Below are positions 27,670 to 36,454 of a stretch of 64,000 nucleotides of DNA, in pieces. This DNA comes from DUQW01 sp050953825 (GTDB taxonomy: Bacteria > Bacillota_I > Bacilli_A > Acholeplasmatales > Acholeplasmataceae). Numbering within the stretch: the first letter of the stretch is position 1; each line of letters starts with the position of its first letter. Made by a program: the position numbers and the translations under genes. The notes beneath the pieces are model-generated. The model was not told the origin of the DNA. It saw only the letters and a list, made by a program, of their open reading frames with translations, and searched no databases. The DNA lies in assembly GCA_050953825.1 (NCBI GenBank), contig JBMNNF010000010.1, positions 248,001 to 312,000 of the forward strand. The letters run 5' to 3'.

Positions 27670-27697
27670 GAAGGAGTTACGAGAGTGCTCCTTTTTA
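27670..27697 (+). terminator. Terminator ending the transporter island
   Basis: AAGGAG and CTCCTT arms with an 11-14 base loop, followed by a T-rich tail. A moderate stem. Confidence 0.65.
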
Positions 27698-27757
27698 ATT
27701 TTGTCATATATTCTTCACATATGTACAAAAAAATCTAATCAAATAAAGACAAGATTT

Positions 27758-27775
27758 TGTGTAAGCGCTTGCACA
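27758..27775. promoter_or_regulatory. cre-like palindromic operator before the transhydrogenase operon
   Basis: TGTAAGCGCTTGCA (27760-27773) fits the catabolite-responsive element consensus TGWAARCGYTWNCW at every position. The flanks extend it to an 18-bp near-palindrome. TTGCAC at 27769 could be the -35 box with TATATT at 27793-27798 (18-bp spacer) as -10, so a LacI/CcpA-type protein would overlap the promoter. Confidence 0.7.
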
Positions 27776-27824
27776 GATACATAACTATATGATATATTTT
27801 AATTGAAAAGAAGGGGGAATTGAC

Positions 27825-28985
27825 ATGATTATTGGCATACCAAAAGAAATACTTAAAGGTGAAAAAAGAGTTTCGGCTACTCCACAAACTGTTAAAAAAA
27901 TGATTCGAGATGGTCATCAAGTTTTTGTGGAAAAAAATGCTGGTGTTGACTCTTTTTATTTAGATCAGGAATACATAGAAGCAGGAGCAATAATTTTAGA
28001 AGATATCAAAGAATTATATGCGAAGGCTGATGTAGTATTAAAAGTTAAGGAACCACAAGTTAATGATAAAGTTGGTCAACATGAAATTGAAATGATGCGC
28101 AAAGGCGCAATTTTAATTACATTTTTACACCCAGCTAATCATGTCAACCATGAAATGGTATTAATGTTAAAAGATAAAGGTATTACCTCATTTACTTTAG
28201 ATGGTGTTCCTCGAATTTCAAGAGCACAAGCTATGGATGCGTTAAGTTCAATGTCAACCTGTGCTGGTTATAAAAGCGTTATGATGGCAGCTAATAGTTT
28301 ACCTAAATTTTTACCAATGATTGGATCAGCAGTTGGAATGATTAGACCAGGTAACGTATTTGTCGTTGGATGTGGTGTTGCTGGTTTAAGAGCGATTGCG
28401 ACTGCGAAAGGGTTAGGTGCTCAAGTTTACGCTTGTGATATTCGTGCTGAAGCAGTAGAACAAGCTAAATCATTAGGAGCACGAATCGTCGAATTAAATA
28501 TACCAAAAGAGGTGGCCGTATCAAGTGATGGCAAACACGCTAATCATTTACCAAAAGAATATTTACTTCAAGAACGTGAACAAATTAAAGATGCCGTTCA
28601 AAATGCTGATATCTTAATTTTGTGTGCTTTAGTTTTTGGAAAACAAGCCCCAATATTAGTCACTGAAGAAATGGTTAAATCTATGAAAACAGGTAGTTAT
28701 ATTGTTGATATTTCCATTGATCAAGGTGGGAACTGTGCTCTAACTCAACCAGCAGAAGTGATTGAAATTCATGGAGTTAAAATTGATGGAACGAAAAATA
28801 TTCCAGGGATGATTCCAACTAGTTCAACTTATATGTTTTCTGAAAATATTTATAATTTCTTAAAATACTTAGTCCGTGATAACAAGTTATATTTAGATAT
28901 GAATGATGAAATTATTTCCTCAACCATAGTGACCTATAAAAATAAACTTCTTCACGAGGGTACGATTGAGGCGATGCGTCAATGA
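27825..28985 (+). CDS. pntAA: NAD(P) transhydrogenase subunit alpha, part 1
   Basis: This 386-residue soluble protein is the NAD(H)-binding domain I of proton-translocating transhydrogenase. It starts MIIGIPKEILKGEKRVS, like PntA and alanine dehydrogenase, and has the Rossmann motif VFVVGCGVAGLRAIATAKGLGA. The late block LCALVFGKQAPILVTEEMV and the gene order (followed by a small membrane protein and a beta subunit) decide for transhydrogenase over alanine dehydrogenase. AAGGGGG precedes the ATG. It ends in TGA overlapping the next start (ATGA). Confidence 0.93.
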   Translation: MIIGIPKEILKGEKRVSATPQTVKKMIRDGHQVFVEKNAGVDSFYLDQEYIEAGAIILEDIKELYAKADVVLKVKEPQVNDKVGQHEIEMMRKGAILITFLHPANHVNHEMVLMLKDKGITSFTLDGVPRISRAQAMDALSSMSTCAGYKSVMMAANSLPKFLPMIGSAVGMIRPGNVFVVGCGVAGLRAIATAKGLGAQVYACDIRAEAVEQAKSLGARIVELNIPKEVAVSSDGKHANHLPKEYLLQEREQIKDAVQNADILILCALVFGKQAPILVTEEMVKSMKTGSYIVDISIDQGGNCALTQPAEVIEIHGVKIDGTKNIPGMIPTSSTYMFSENIYNFLKYLVRDNKLYLDMNDEIISSTIVTYKNKLLHEGTIEAMRQ

Positions 28986-29287
28986 CAGACTTACAAATCA
29001 TTTTAGTTGTTGTGTTTATTGTATCAACAATTATTGGATATTTTTTAATCAATAATGTGCCTAGTCTACTGCATACTCCGTTAATGAGTGGAATGAACGC
29101 TTTATCTGGAATAACGATTATTGGAGCCATTATCGCAACCGCAATTGTTACTAAAGATGGGCTGGTTACTCAGTTTTTAGGTGGGATTGCGATTATAGCT
29201 GCGGTAGTGAATGTTTTTGCTGGTTTTGCGGTAACTGATAGAATGTTAGAAATGTTTAAAATTGAGGTAAAAAAAGATGATAAGTGA
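28982..29287 (+). CDS. pntAB: NAD(P) transhydrogenase subunit alpha, part 2
   Basis: This 101-residue protein has three membrane helices and the conserved PSLLHTPLMSGMNALSGIT segment of PntA domain II. Together with part 1 it makes the split alpha subunit known from Rhodospirillum-type three-gene transhydrogenases. It overlaps both neighbours by a few bases, consistent with strict co-expression. Confidence 0.94.
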   Translation: MTDLQIILVVVFIVSTIIGYFLINNVPSLLHTPLMSGMNALSGITIIGAIIATAIVTKDGLVTQFLGGIAIIAAVVNVFAGFAVTDRMLEMFKIEVKKDDK

Positions 29288-30647
29288 TTTAACATACTAC
29301 ATTTTATCGGCTGTTTTTGTCATTATTATTTTGATAGGAATTTATTTGATGAGCCGAGTCAAGACAGCCCGCTTAGGAAATGGATTAAGTGCGATTAGTT
29401 TGCTGGCGGCAACGGTTACTATTTTATTAAAATATGAAATTGTTGATATTTGGCAAATCCATATCTACTTTCAAATCGGAATTGTTATTGGACTAATTTT
29501 GGCATTTAAAGTGAAAATGATTAATATGCCGCAAATGATTGCTGTTCTTAATGGCCTAGGCGGTTTAGCTAGTACTATTGTTGGTGGGTTTGCGTTATAT
29601 CAAATTGGAGCTACCGCCGAAGCATTTTCAGTGTTTTCTAGTATTTTAGCAATTTTAGTTGGTAATATTACTTTTGTTGGTAGTATTGTAGCAGCCCTTA
29701 AACTTTCGCGTATTATTTCACAAAAACCAGTAAAAATTAAATTTTATGGTGTTTTTATCATTTTAAATGTTATATTAATGATTGCATTATTAGTTGTTAG
29801 CTTAATTGTTAAGAATTTAGAATTGGTGTATTTATTATGTGCTATCGTTCTTTCAACAATATTCGGCCTAATCTTTAGTTTGTCAATTGGAGGAGCCGAC
29901 ATGCCGATTACTATTAGTTTGTTAAATAGTTTATCTGGAGTGGCTGCCTCAATTTCAGGTCTTGCTATTGAGGATCCGATTCTAGTTGCAGTGGGAGCTA
30001 TTGTTGGCGCTTCTGGACTAATCCTCACTCGGATTATGTCAAAAGCGATGAACAAATCTTTACTACAAATTGTTTTAGGTAAGACAACAGTAACTAAAAA
30101 ACAAGTTATTGAAGATGAACCACAAGAAACTTTCGTCCAAACGAAAGATCCTTACTTAATCTTTGATGAAGCCAAAGAATTTATTATTGTTCCTGGATAC
30201 GGAATGGCCGTGGCGCAAGCGCAATTTTTAGTTAAAGAATTAACCGATTTTATTAAATCAAGAGGAGGACATGTTCGTTTTGCAATTCATCCAGTCGCTG
30301 GTAGAATGCCAGGTCATATGAATGTTTTACTAGCAGAAGTTGATATTGATTATGATGATTTGTATGATATGGATTCAATTAATAACGATTTTAAAGAAAC
30401 CGATTTGGTAATTGTCGTTGGGGCAAATGATGTAATTAATCCAAAAGCGAAAACCGATGAAGGGACTCCGTTATATGGGATGCCAATTTTAAATGTTAGT
30501 GATGCTAAAAACATTTTTATTTTCAATTATGATACCAAACCTGGATATAGTGGTGTTCAAAATCCTTTATATAATAGTGATGTTCACTTATTTTTAGGTG
30601 ACGCAAAAGAAACACTACAAAACTTTTTAAACCACTATAAAAAATAA
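29277..30647 (+). CDS. pntB: NAD(P) transhydrogenase subunit beta
   Basis: PntB has a membrane part (about nine helices, residues 1-260) and the NADP(H)-binding domain III (from about 295): FIIVPGYGMAVAQAQFLVKEL, then FAIHPVAGRMPGHMNVLLAEV and VIVVGANDVINPKA. In the membrane part GGADMPITISLLNSLSG is the conserved proton-path helix. The length, 456, is standard. The complex couples hydride transfer from NADH to NADP+ to the proton gradient. A terminator follows. Confidence 0.95.
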   Translation: MISDLTYYILSAVFVIIILIGIYLMSRVKTARLGNGLSAISLLAATVTILLKYEIVDIWQIHIYFQIGIVIGLILAFKVKMINMPQMIAVLNGLGGLASTIVGGFALYQIGATAEAFSVFSSILAILVGNITFVGSIVAALKLSRIISQKPVKIKFYGVFIILNVILMIALLVVSLIVKNLELVYLLCAIVLSTIFGLIFSLSIGGADMPITISLLNSLSGVAASISGLAIEDPILVAVGAIVGASGLILTRIMSKAMNKSLLQIVLGKTTVTKKQVIEDEPQETFVQTKDPYLIFDEAKEFIIVPGYGMAVAQAQFLVKELTDFIKSRGGHVRFAIHPVAGRMPGHMNVLLAEVDIDYDDLYDMDSINNDFKETDLVIVVGANDVINPKAKTDEGTPLYGMPILNVSDAKNIFIFNYDTKPGYSGVQNPLYNSDVHLFLGDAKETLQNFLNHYKK

Positions 30648-30669
30648 TTAATAAGCTAAATTAATATAC

Positions 30670-30702
30670 AAAGGACCGCCCTAGTTTGGGTGGTCCTTTT
30701 AC
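30670..30702. terminator. Terminator after pntB (also usable by rarA)
   Basis: AAAGGACCGCCC (30670-30681) pairs with GGGTGGTCCTTT (30688-30699, one G-U), with T tracts beyond. It sits between converging genes. Confidence 0.8.
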
Positions 30703-30704
30703 TA

Positions 30705-31937
30705 TTACTTGTCTAATTTTTTGATTTTTTCTATTTCTAAATAACGTGTTTTCAAAGCTTTTTCATACGGCGATTCGTCTTTTGGATGATAGTACTTTTT
30801 ATTCTTAATTTTTGAAGGTAAATATGTTTGTTCATTAAGGGAATTAACACTATCATGTGGATAGTGATAAATATTAGGATTTTTACGAATGGCTTTATTG
30901 TCTGCATGTGGCGGAATTACTCCAGTATCAATCGTTTTAATATCATCCAAGGCTAGATCAATTGCAGTAATGGCGGTATTTGATTTAGGACTTAATGACA
31001 TTTCAATCACAACTGCTGATAGAGGAATTCTCGCTTCTGGAAGTCCAACTTTTTTAGCAACCTCACAAGCGGTAACAACTTTTGGCGCTAAGTTAGGATT
31101 AGCCAGTCCAACATCTTCATAGGCAATGACCATTAATCTTCTAGCAATTGATTCTAAATCTCCTAGAACAATTAATTTTCCTAAATAGTGAAGGCTAGCG
31201 TGAACATCGCTACCACGAATTGATTTTTGAAGTGCTGATAATAGCTCATAAAAATTATCTTCACCAGCATCCAAGTCAAGATTTGGCATTCCCATCACCA
31301 TTCTTACAATATTAGGAGTTAAATGATCTCCGTCTTGTAAGACCAAACTTGTCGCCTCTAGCAAGTTAAGAGCACTCCTTACTTCGTGATTGGAAAAACG
31401 AACAATTAAATCTAATGCTTCATCAGCAATAGAAAACCTAATATCTAGTTCTTTTTTACCACGTTCAATTACTTTTTTTATATCTTCATCCGCTAAATCT
31501 TTAACTTGATATAGATGACATCTTGAACGAATTGCTGGGTTAATATTTTGATAAGGATTTAAAGCGGTTAGTCCAATAATTGTTACCTTACCTGATTCGA
31601 TAAAAGGTAATAAATAGTCTTGAACATCAGCTTTCATCCGATGAATTTCATCAATAATTAATAAAACATTATGGTAGGCAGTTGTATTACAAATGTCCAT
31701 TAATTTCGCCTTATTATCAGTTGATGCATTAAAAAAGTAGGTATCTAATTGTGATTTTTCACTAAATATGATGGCAATGGTAGTTTTACCAGTGCCAGGA
31801 TTTCCGTATAAAATAAACGATAAATACTTGCCGGTTTCAAGCATTTTGGTTAAAATTCCATTTTTACCAACTAAATGGTCTTGTCCAACAACTTCATTAA
31901 ATTCGGTTGGTCTTAATCGATAAGCTAATGGTTTCAT
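30705..31937 (-). CDS. rarA: Replication-associated recombination protein RarA (MgsA)
   Basis: RarA is an AAA+ ATPase acting at stalled replication forks. It starts MKPLAYRLRPTEFNEVVGQDHL. Walker A is LYGNPGTGKTTIA and Walker B LLIIDEIHRM. Sensor and arginine-finger regions are in GLTALNPYQNINPAIRSRC. The C-terminal tetramerisation part with DVHASLHYLGKLI and RRLMVIAYEDVGLANP is typical. At 410 residues it has the normal length. It converges on pntB. Confidence 0.93.
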   Translation of the reverse strand: MKPLAYRLRPTEFNEVVGQDHLVGKNGILTKMLETGKYLSFILYGNPGTGKTTIAIIFSEKSQLDTYFFNASTDNKAKLMDICNTTAYHNVLLIIDEIHRMKADVQDYLLPFIESGKVTIIGLTALNPYQNINPAIRSRCHLYQVKDLADEDIKKVIERGKKELDIRFSIADEALDLIVRFSNHEVRSALNLLEATSLVLQDGDHLTPNIVRMVMGMPNLDLDAGEDNFYELLSALQKSIRGSDVHASLHYLGKLIVLGDLESIARRLMVIAYEDVGLANPNLAPKVVTACEVAKKVGLPEARIPLSAVVIEMSLSPKSNTAITAIDLALDDIKTIDTGVIPPHADNKAIRKNPNIYHYPHDSVNSLNEQTYLPSKIKNKKYYHPKDESPYEKALKTRYLEIEKIKKLDK

Positions 31938-31970
31938 TGTATATCACCCTTTATTATTATACTCTATAAC

Positions 31971-31999
31971 TTGAATATAATCAGTAAATAGAGTAAAAT
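31971..31999 (+). promoter_or_regulatory. Sigma-A promoter of the apt operon
   Basis: TTGAAT (31971-31976), 17-bp spacer, TAAAAT (31994-31999), 38 bases upstream of the apt ATG, which also has a strong AAAGGGGG site. Confidence 0.65.
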
Positions 32000-32036
32000 A
32001 TATAGTGTATTTTTAAAAATAAAGGGGGATAAAATT

Positions 32037-32561
32037 ATGAAAAAAATGTTTAATTATAAAGATCACATTGCAACTATTCCAGGATTTCCGAAAGAAGGAA
32101 TCATCTTCCGTGACATTACGCCATTAATGTTGAATGGAAAAGTCTTTAAGCAAGCAGTACAAGAAATGGTACAATTTGCCAAAATTGTTGGTGCCGAAGT
32201 CATTGTAGGTCCTGAAGCTAGAGGCTTTATTTTTGGTTGTCCTGTAGCACATGAATTAGAAATAGGTTTTGCACCTGTGAGAAAACCGGGCAAATTACCG
32301 AGAGAAACTGTGACAGTTTCTTATGAATTAGAATATGGTTCAAATGAATTATCTTTACATAAAGATGCTGTTAAACCAGGTCAAAGAGTTTTAATTATTG
32401 ATGATTTATTGGCTACTGGCGGAACAGTTAAAGCAACAATTGATATTGTGAGAAAATTAGGAGGACGTGTTGTTGGTGCTGCGTTTTTAATTGAACTTTT
32501 AGATCTAAAGGGTCGCGATTTAATTAAAGATATTCCAGTACTAACACTTGTTGAATATTAG
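32037..32561 (+). CDS. apt: Adenine phosphoribosyltransferase
   Basis: Apt makes AMP from adenine and PRPP in purine salvage. The PRPP-binding signature VLIIDDLLATGGTVKAT lies near residues 119-135. The N-terminus has IPGFPKEGIIFRDITPLM, and the base-binding region GPEARGFIFG is present. At 174 residues it is standard. It is the first gene of a run apt-rsh-dtd-hisS-aspS, a familiar Firmicutes cluster. Confidence 0.96.
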   Translation: MKKMFNYKDHIATIPGFPKEGIIFRDITPLMLNGKVFKQAVQEMVQFAKIVGAEVIVGPEARGFIFGCPVAHELEIGFAPVRKPGKLPRETVTVSYELEYGSNELSLHKDAVKPGQRVLIIDDLLATGGTVKATIDIVRKLGGRVVGAAFLIELLDLKGRDLIKDIPVLTLVEY

Positions 32562-32576
32562 AAAGCGGTGATGATG

Positions 32577-34748
32577 ATGGTTGAGAGCCCACCACTTTTA
32601 AAAGCTCTTGAAAAAACTTTTTCAACCTATATTAGAAAGCCAAGCGATGTTGACATGATTCGCAAAGCTTATTTTTGGGCTGAAAAATATCATCAAGGGC
32701 AATTAAGAAAAGGTGGCGAACCATACATTACTCATCCGGTGGCTGTGGCAACAATTCTTGCGGAATTACATGCTGGTCCAGTAACATTAACCGCTGCATT
32801 ATTACATGATACTGTTGAAGATACTGATTTAACATTAGATGATATCTCTAAAGAGTTTACACCTGAGGTGTCGACATTAGTTGATGGTGTTACTAAGTTA
32901 AGTAAACTTCAATTTAATGTTAGTGTTAGTCAAGCTGAAAACCAACAAAAAATGTTATTAGCGATGGCCAATGACATTCGAGTGGTATTAATCAAAATTG
33001 CTGATAGATTACATAATTTAAGAACTTTTAAATATTTAAGAGATGACAGGCGTCAAGCGATGGCTGAAGAAACATTAGAAATTTATGCGCCTTTAGCTCA
33101 TCGCTTAGGAATGTTTAGAATCAAGGCCGAAATGGAAGATACAGCGTTGAAACAAATTAATCCAGAAATGTATTATTATGTTTCGGGATTAGTTCAAGAA
33201 AGAAAATCAGAACGAGAAGAAGCGATTAATAGTATTATTGATGATATGTCAAAACTACTTGCTGGAAGTGGGATGACTAATTTTGATATTAAGGGTAGAA
33301 TTAAAAATATTCACTCAATTTATAAAAAAATGGTTTATCAAAGACGAGACTTTGAAGACATTTATGATTTATTAGCGATTCGAATTATTGTTGATAAAGT
33401 CGAACACTGTTACCATGCGTTAGGGTTGATTCATGCTAATTTTACACCCATTCCTAAACGTTTTAAAGATTATATTGCGATGCCAAAACCAAATATGTAT
33501 CAGTCACTACATACTACAGTATTGGGTGGTGATGGTACATTATTTGAAGTGCAAATTAGAACTCATGAAATGGATGAAATTGCCGAATTAGGAGTGGCAG
33601 CACACTGGGCTTATAAAGAAACGAAAACCTATTCGCATGAAAAAGAACAATTTGAAATGGCCCAAAAAATGCGTTGGTATGCCGATTTATTAAAGATATC
33701 AGCTGAAAGGGATTCCGAAGATGCTGATACTTTCGTTGAAACAGTCAAAACTGATATTTTATCAGCGAACGTTTATGTATTTACTCCACGTGGTGAAGTT
33801 AAAGAGTTACCACGAGGAGCCACTCCTATTGATTTCGCTTATGCAATACATACTGAAGTTGGTCATACTATGGTTGGGGCAACCATTAATAATAAAATTG
33901 CTCCAATTGATCGTGAATTACAAACTGGAGATATAGTTAGTATTAAAACTAACAAAAATTCGAAGCCAAGTGAAGACTGGCTAAAGATTGTTAAATCAAA
34001 TTCAGCTCGCAATAAAATTAGAGCTTATTTAAATACGGCAAATCGTGAAAAATTAATTGAACAAGGTCAAACGACTTTAGAAAGAGAATGTCATAAGATG
34101 CAAGTGGAAATGCCGACTGATGAGTTTGTTAAAGAAAACTTCCAAAAGCAAGGCTTGACTGACGTTACTGGCTTATATTTAGAAGTTGGTAAGGGCATGA
34201 TTTCACCGAAGACAGTAGTTGCTAAAATTCAAGGAAAAGAAATTGATCGTGAGAAAATTTTGCAACGTCAAATGAAAAAAGCGACTCAACAAATTATTAC
34301 TCAAAGTGATACTGGGATTTTCGTTGAAGGATTAACTAGTCCTCAAATTAAATTAGCTAATTGTTGTAATCCGGTGTACCGCGATATCATACTTGGCTAT
34401 GTGTCTAAAGGGAGCGGGATTGTCGTTCATACTAGTGATTGTCCGAATGCGATTGGACTGGATCCCAACCGATTAATTGATGTTAAATGGGCCGATAATG
34501 TATCACGCAAATACGCAACATGGATTAAAATACAAGGTGTAGCTAGGCTTAATATGTTAACTGATATTATTACATCAATTAATGCTCAAGGAATTTCAAT
34601 CGCTGAAGTTAATGCTAAAACTCCAACCCAATTTGAGTTTATTGTCAGTATTAAAGTTTTAGTTGAAGATTTGCACACTTTAATATCTTTAATGGCTAAC
34701 ATTAAAAAAGTTGATGGTGTTTCTTCAGTCAAAAGAGGGGTTAATTAA
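32577..34748 (+). CDS. relA: Bifunctional (p)ppGpp synthetase/hydrolase (Rsh)
   Basis: Rsh makes and degrades the alarmone (p)ppGpp. The hydrolase HD domain is intact: THPVAVATILAEL and LLHDTVEDT. The synthetase domain has PKRFKDYIAMPKPNMYQSLHT; the RFKD motif is the type found in bifunctional enzymes rather than the EhDD of synthetase-only RelA. The TGS domain (VFTPRGEVKELPRGATPIDFAYAIHTEVGH without a break) and a C-terminal ACT domain follow. Several ATG codons in a row follow GAAAGCGG; I chose 32577, giving about 723 residues. Its stop overlaps the dtd start by one base. Confidence 0.93.
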   Translation: MVESPPLLKALEKTFSTYIRKPSDVDMIRKAYFWAEKYHQGQLRKGGEPYITHPVAVATILAELHAGPVTLTAALLHDTVEDTDLTLDDISKEFTPEVSTLVDGVTKLSKLQFNVSVSQAENQQKMLLAMANDIRVVLIKIADRLHNLRTFKYLRDDRRQAMAEETLEIYAPLAHRLGMFRIKAEMEDTALKQINPEMYYYVSGLVQERKSEREEAINSIIDDMSKLLAGSGMTNFDIKGRIKNIHSIYKKMVYQRRDFEDIYDLLAIRIIVDKVEHCYHALGLIHANFTPIPKRFKDYIAMPKPNMYQSLHTTVLGGDGTLFEVQIRTHEMDEIAELGVAAHWAYKETKTYSHEKEQFEMAQKMRWYADLLKISAERDSEDADTFVETVKTDILSANVYVFTPRGEVKELPRGATPIDFAYAIHTEVGHTMVGATINNKIAPIDRELQTGDIVSIKTNKNSKPSEDWLKIVKSNSARNKIRAYLNTANREKLIEQGQTTLERECHKMQVEMPTDEFVKENFQKQGLTDVTGLYLEVGKGMISPKTVVAKIQGKEIDREKILQRQMKKATQQIITQSDTGIFVEGLTSPQIKLANCCNPVYRDIILGYVSKGSGIVVHTSDCPNAIGLDPNRLIDVKWADNVSRKYATWIKIQGVARLNMLTDIITSINAQGISIAEVNAKTPTQFEFIVSIKVLVEDLHTLISLMANIKKVDGVSSVKRGVN

Positions 34749-35191
34749 TGCGTTTAGTAGTTCAAAGAGTTAGTGAAGCTAGTGTTACAATTGATCATGA
34801 AATTCATGCCCAAATCGGTAATGGATTTTTGATTTATGTTGGTATTACTGATAGTGATACTGCAGTTGAAGTAGAAAAACTAGTTCATAAAATATCTGGT
34901 TTAAGAATTTTTGAAGATAGCGAAGGTAAGATGAACCTAAATATTGATGCAATAGAGGGTGAAATGTTAGTGGTTTCACAATTTACTTTATATGCCGATA
35001 TGAAAAGAGGGAATCGGCCATCATTTATTAAGGCGGCTCACCCAGATCATGCTATCCCTTTGTATGAGATGTTTGTTGAGCTTTTAGCCGCAAAACATCC
35101 AGTTCAAGCTGGGGTGTTTGGTGCTAATATGCAAATTCATTCAATTAATTCGGGACCAGTGACAATAATTTTTGATACGGAGGATTTATGA
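34748..35191 (+). CDS. dtd: D-aminoacyl-tRNA deacylase
   Basis: Dtd removes D-amino acids wrongly attached to tRNA. It has MRLVVQRVSEASVTI at the start, the catalytic-pocket motif SQFTLYAD and the late cross-subunit Gly-cisPro motif NSGPVTIIFD. At 147 residues it is standard. It lies between rsh and hisS with overlapping ends on both sides. It ends in TGA. Confidence 0.96.
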   Translation: MRLVVQRVSEASVTIDHEIHAQIGNGFLIYVGITDSDTAVEVEKLVHKISGLRIFEDSEGKMNLNIDAIEGEMLVVSQFTLYADMKRGNRPSFIKAAHPDHAIPLYEMFVELLAAKHPVQAGVFGANMQIHSINSGPVTIIFDTEDL

Positions 35192-36453
35192 TGAATTATA
35201 AAGTTAAAGGAACCTATGATTTATTACCAGAAGATTCAATTAAATGGGAATATGTCTCGGATAAATTAAAAGAGATTTTTTCTCGTTATAGTTATAAAGA
35301 AATCAGAACTCCAATTATGGAATATTCTGAAGTCTTTCATCGAGATGGTGAATTTTCTGATATGGTTCAAAAAGAAACCTATAATTTTGTTGATAAAGGA
35401 AATCGCAATATTACTTTAAGACCTGAGGCAACTGCTGGAATCATGAGATCAGTCATTGAAATGAAAAGTTATGCTCAAAATGATGTCTTAAAGTATTTTT
35501 ATATTGGTCCAAATTATCGTTATGAACGTCCTCAAAAAGGAAGATTTAGAGAATTTTATCAATTTGGTGTCGAAGCGATTGGTTTAAAGAGTCCATATTT
35601 AGATGCCGAAGTGATTATGCTAGCTAGTGATATTATTACTGAATTTGGATTAGAAGGAGTTTTAATCAAATTAAATTCACTAGGTGATAATGAATCAAGA
35701 AATAACTATCAAAAAGTATTAAAAGAATACTTTGATGGTCATCAACAAGAATTATGTCAAGACTGTCAAAATCGTCTTGAAAATAATCCACTTCGAATTT
35801 TAGATTGTAAGATTGATGGACCTAAAGAAGTGGTTAAAAACGCTCCTAAGTCAATTGATTATTTAACTGATCAATCTAAAAAACATTTAAAGATTTTATT
35901 ACAAGTACTAGATTTAAATAATATTAATTATGAAATTGATCATAACCTAGTTAGAGGAATTGATTATTATTCTGAAACTGTTTTTGAAATTCATGCAAAT
36001 ATTAAAGGTTTCGGTAACGCCAACACCTTAGGTGGTGGCGGTGGATATGATAATTTATCAACCGATTTAGGCGGTCCACAACTATCAGGAATTGGCTTTT
36101 CATTTGGAATGGAACGCTTTGTTGAGGCGTTAGAAGTTAGTGGTGCGATGCCAGAATTAACTTATGATTTAGACTGCTATATTATTACTTTTAATGAAAA
36201 ATATAATACTTATGCTTCTAAAGTGGCAAAAATCTTAAGAGATAATTTATTTATTATTGATATGGATTATGACACTAAATCAGTCAAATCTAAAATGAAA
36301 AAAGCTATTAAAGCTAATCCCAAATATTTAATCTTCATTGGTGAAGATGAAGTGAATAACAATGAGGTTTCAGTGAAAAATACTGAAACTCAAGTTCAAG
36401 ATAAAATGAATCTAGATAGTTTGCATCTGTTTCTAAGATTAGGAGGAAAATAA
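35191..36453 (+). CDS. hisS: Histidyl-tRNA synthetase
   Basis: This is a class II synthetase charging tRNA-His. It has YKVKGTYDLLPED at the start, motif 2 in YIGPNYRYERPQKGRFREF, the histidine motif HNLVRGIDYYSETVFEI, and motif 3 in SGIGFSFGMERF. The C-terminal anticodon-binding domain follows residue 330. Two ATG codons stand side by side; GGAGG at 35179-35183 fits the second (35191) better, giving 420 residues. It is followed after two bases by aspS. Confidence 0.95.
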   Translation: MNYKVKGTYDLLPEDSIKWEYVSDKLKEIFSRYSYKEIRTPIMEYSEVFHRDGEFSDMVQKETYNFVDKGNRNITLRPEATAGIMRSVIEMKSYAQNDVLKYFYIGPNYRYERPQKGRFREFYQFGVEAIGLKSPYLDAEVIMLASDIITEFGLEGVLIKLNSLGDNESRNNYQKVLKEYFDGHQQELCQDCQNRLENNPLRILDCKIDGPKEVVKNAPKSIDYLTDQSKKHLKILLQVLDLNNINYEIDHNLVRGIDYYSETVFEIHANIKGFGNANTLGGGGGYDNLSTDLGGPQLSGIGFSFGMERFVEALEVSGAMPELTYDLDCYIITFNEKYNTYASKVAKILRDNLFIIDMDYDTKSVKSKMKKAIKANPKYLIFIGEDEVNNNEVSVKNTETQVQDKMNLDSLHLFLRLGGK

Positions 36454-36454
36454 G

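Noticed and set aside
27825..28985. Alanine dehydrogenase.
   Set aside because: The N-terminus fits both, but the next two genes are the transhydrogenase membrane part and beta subunit, joined by overlaps.
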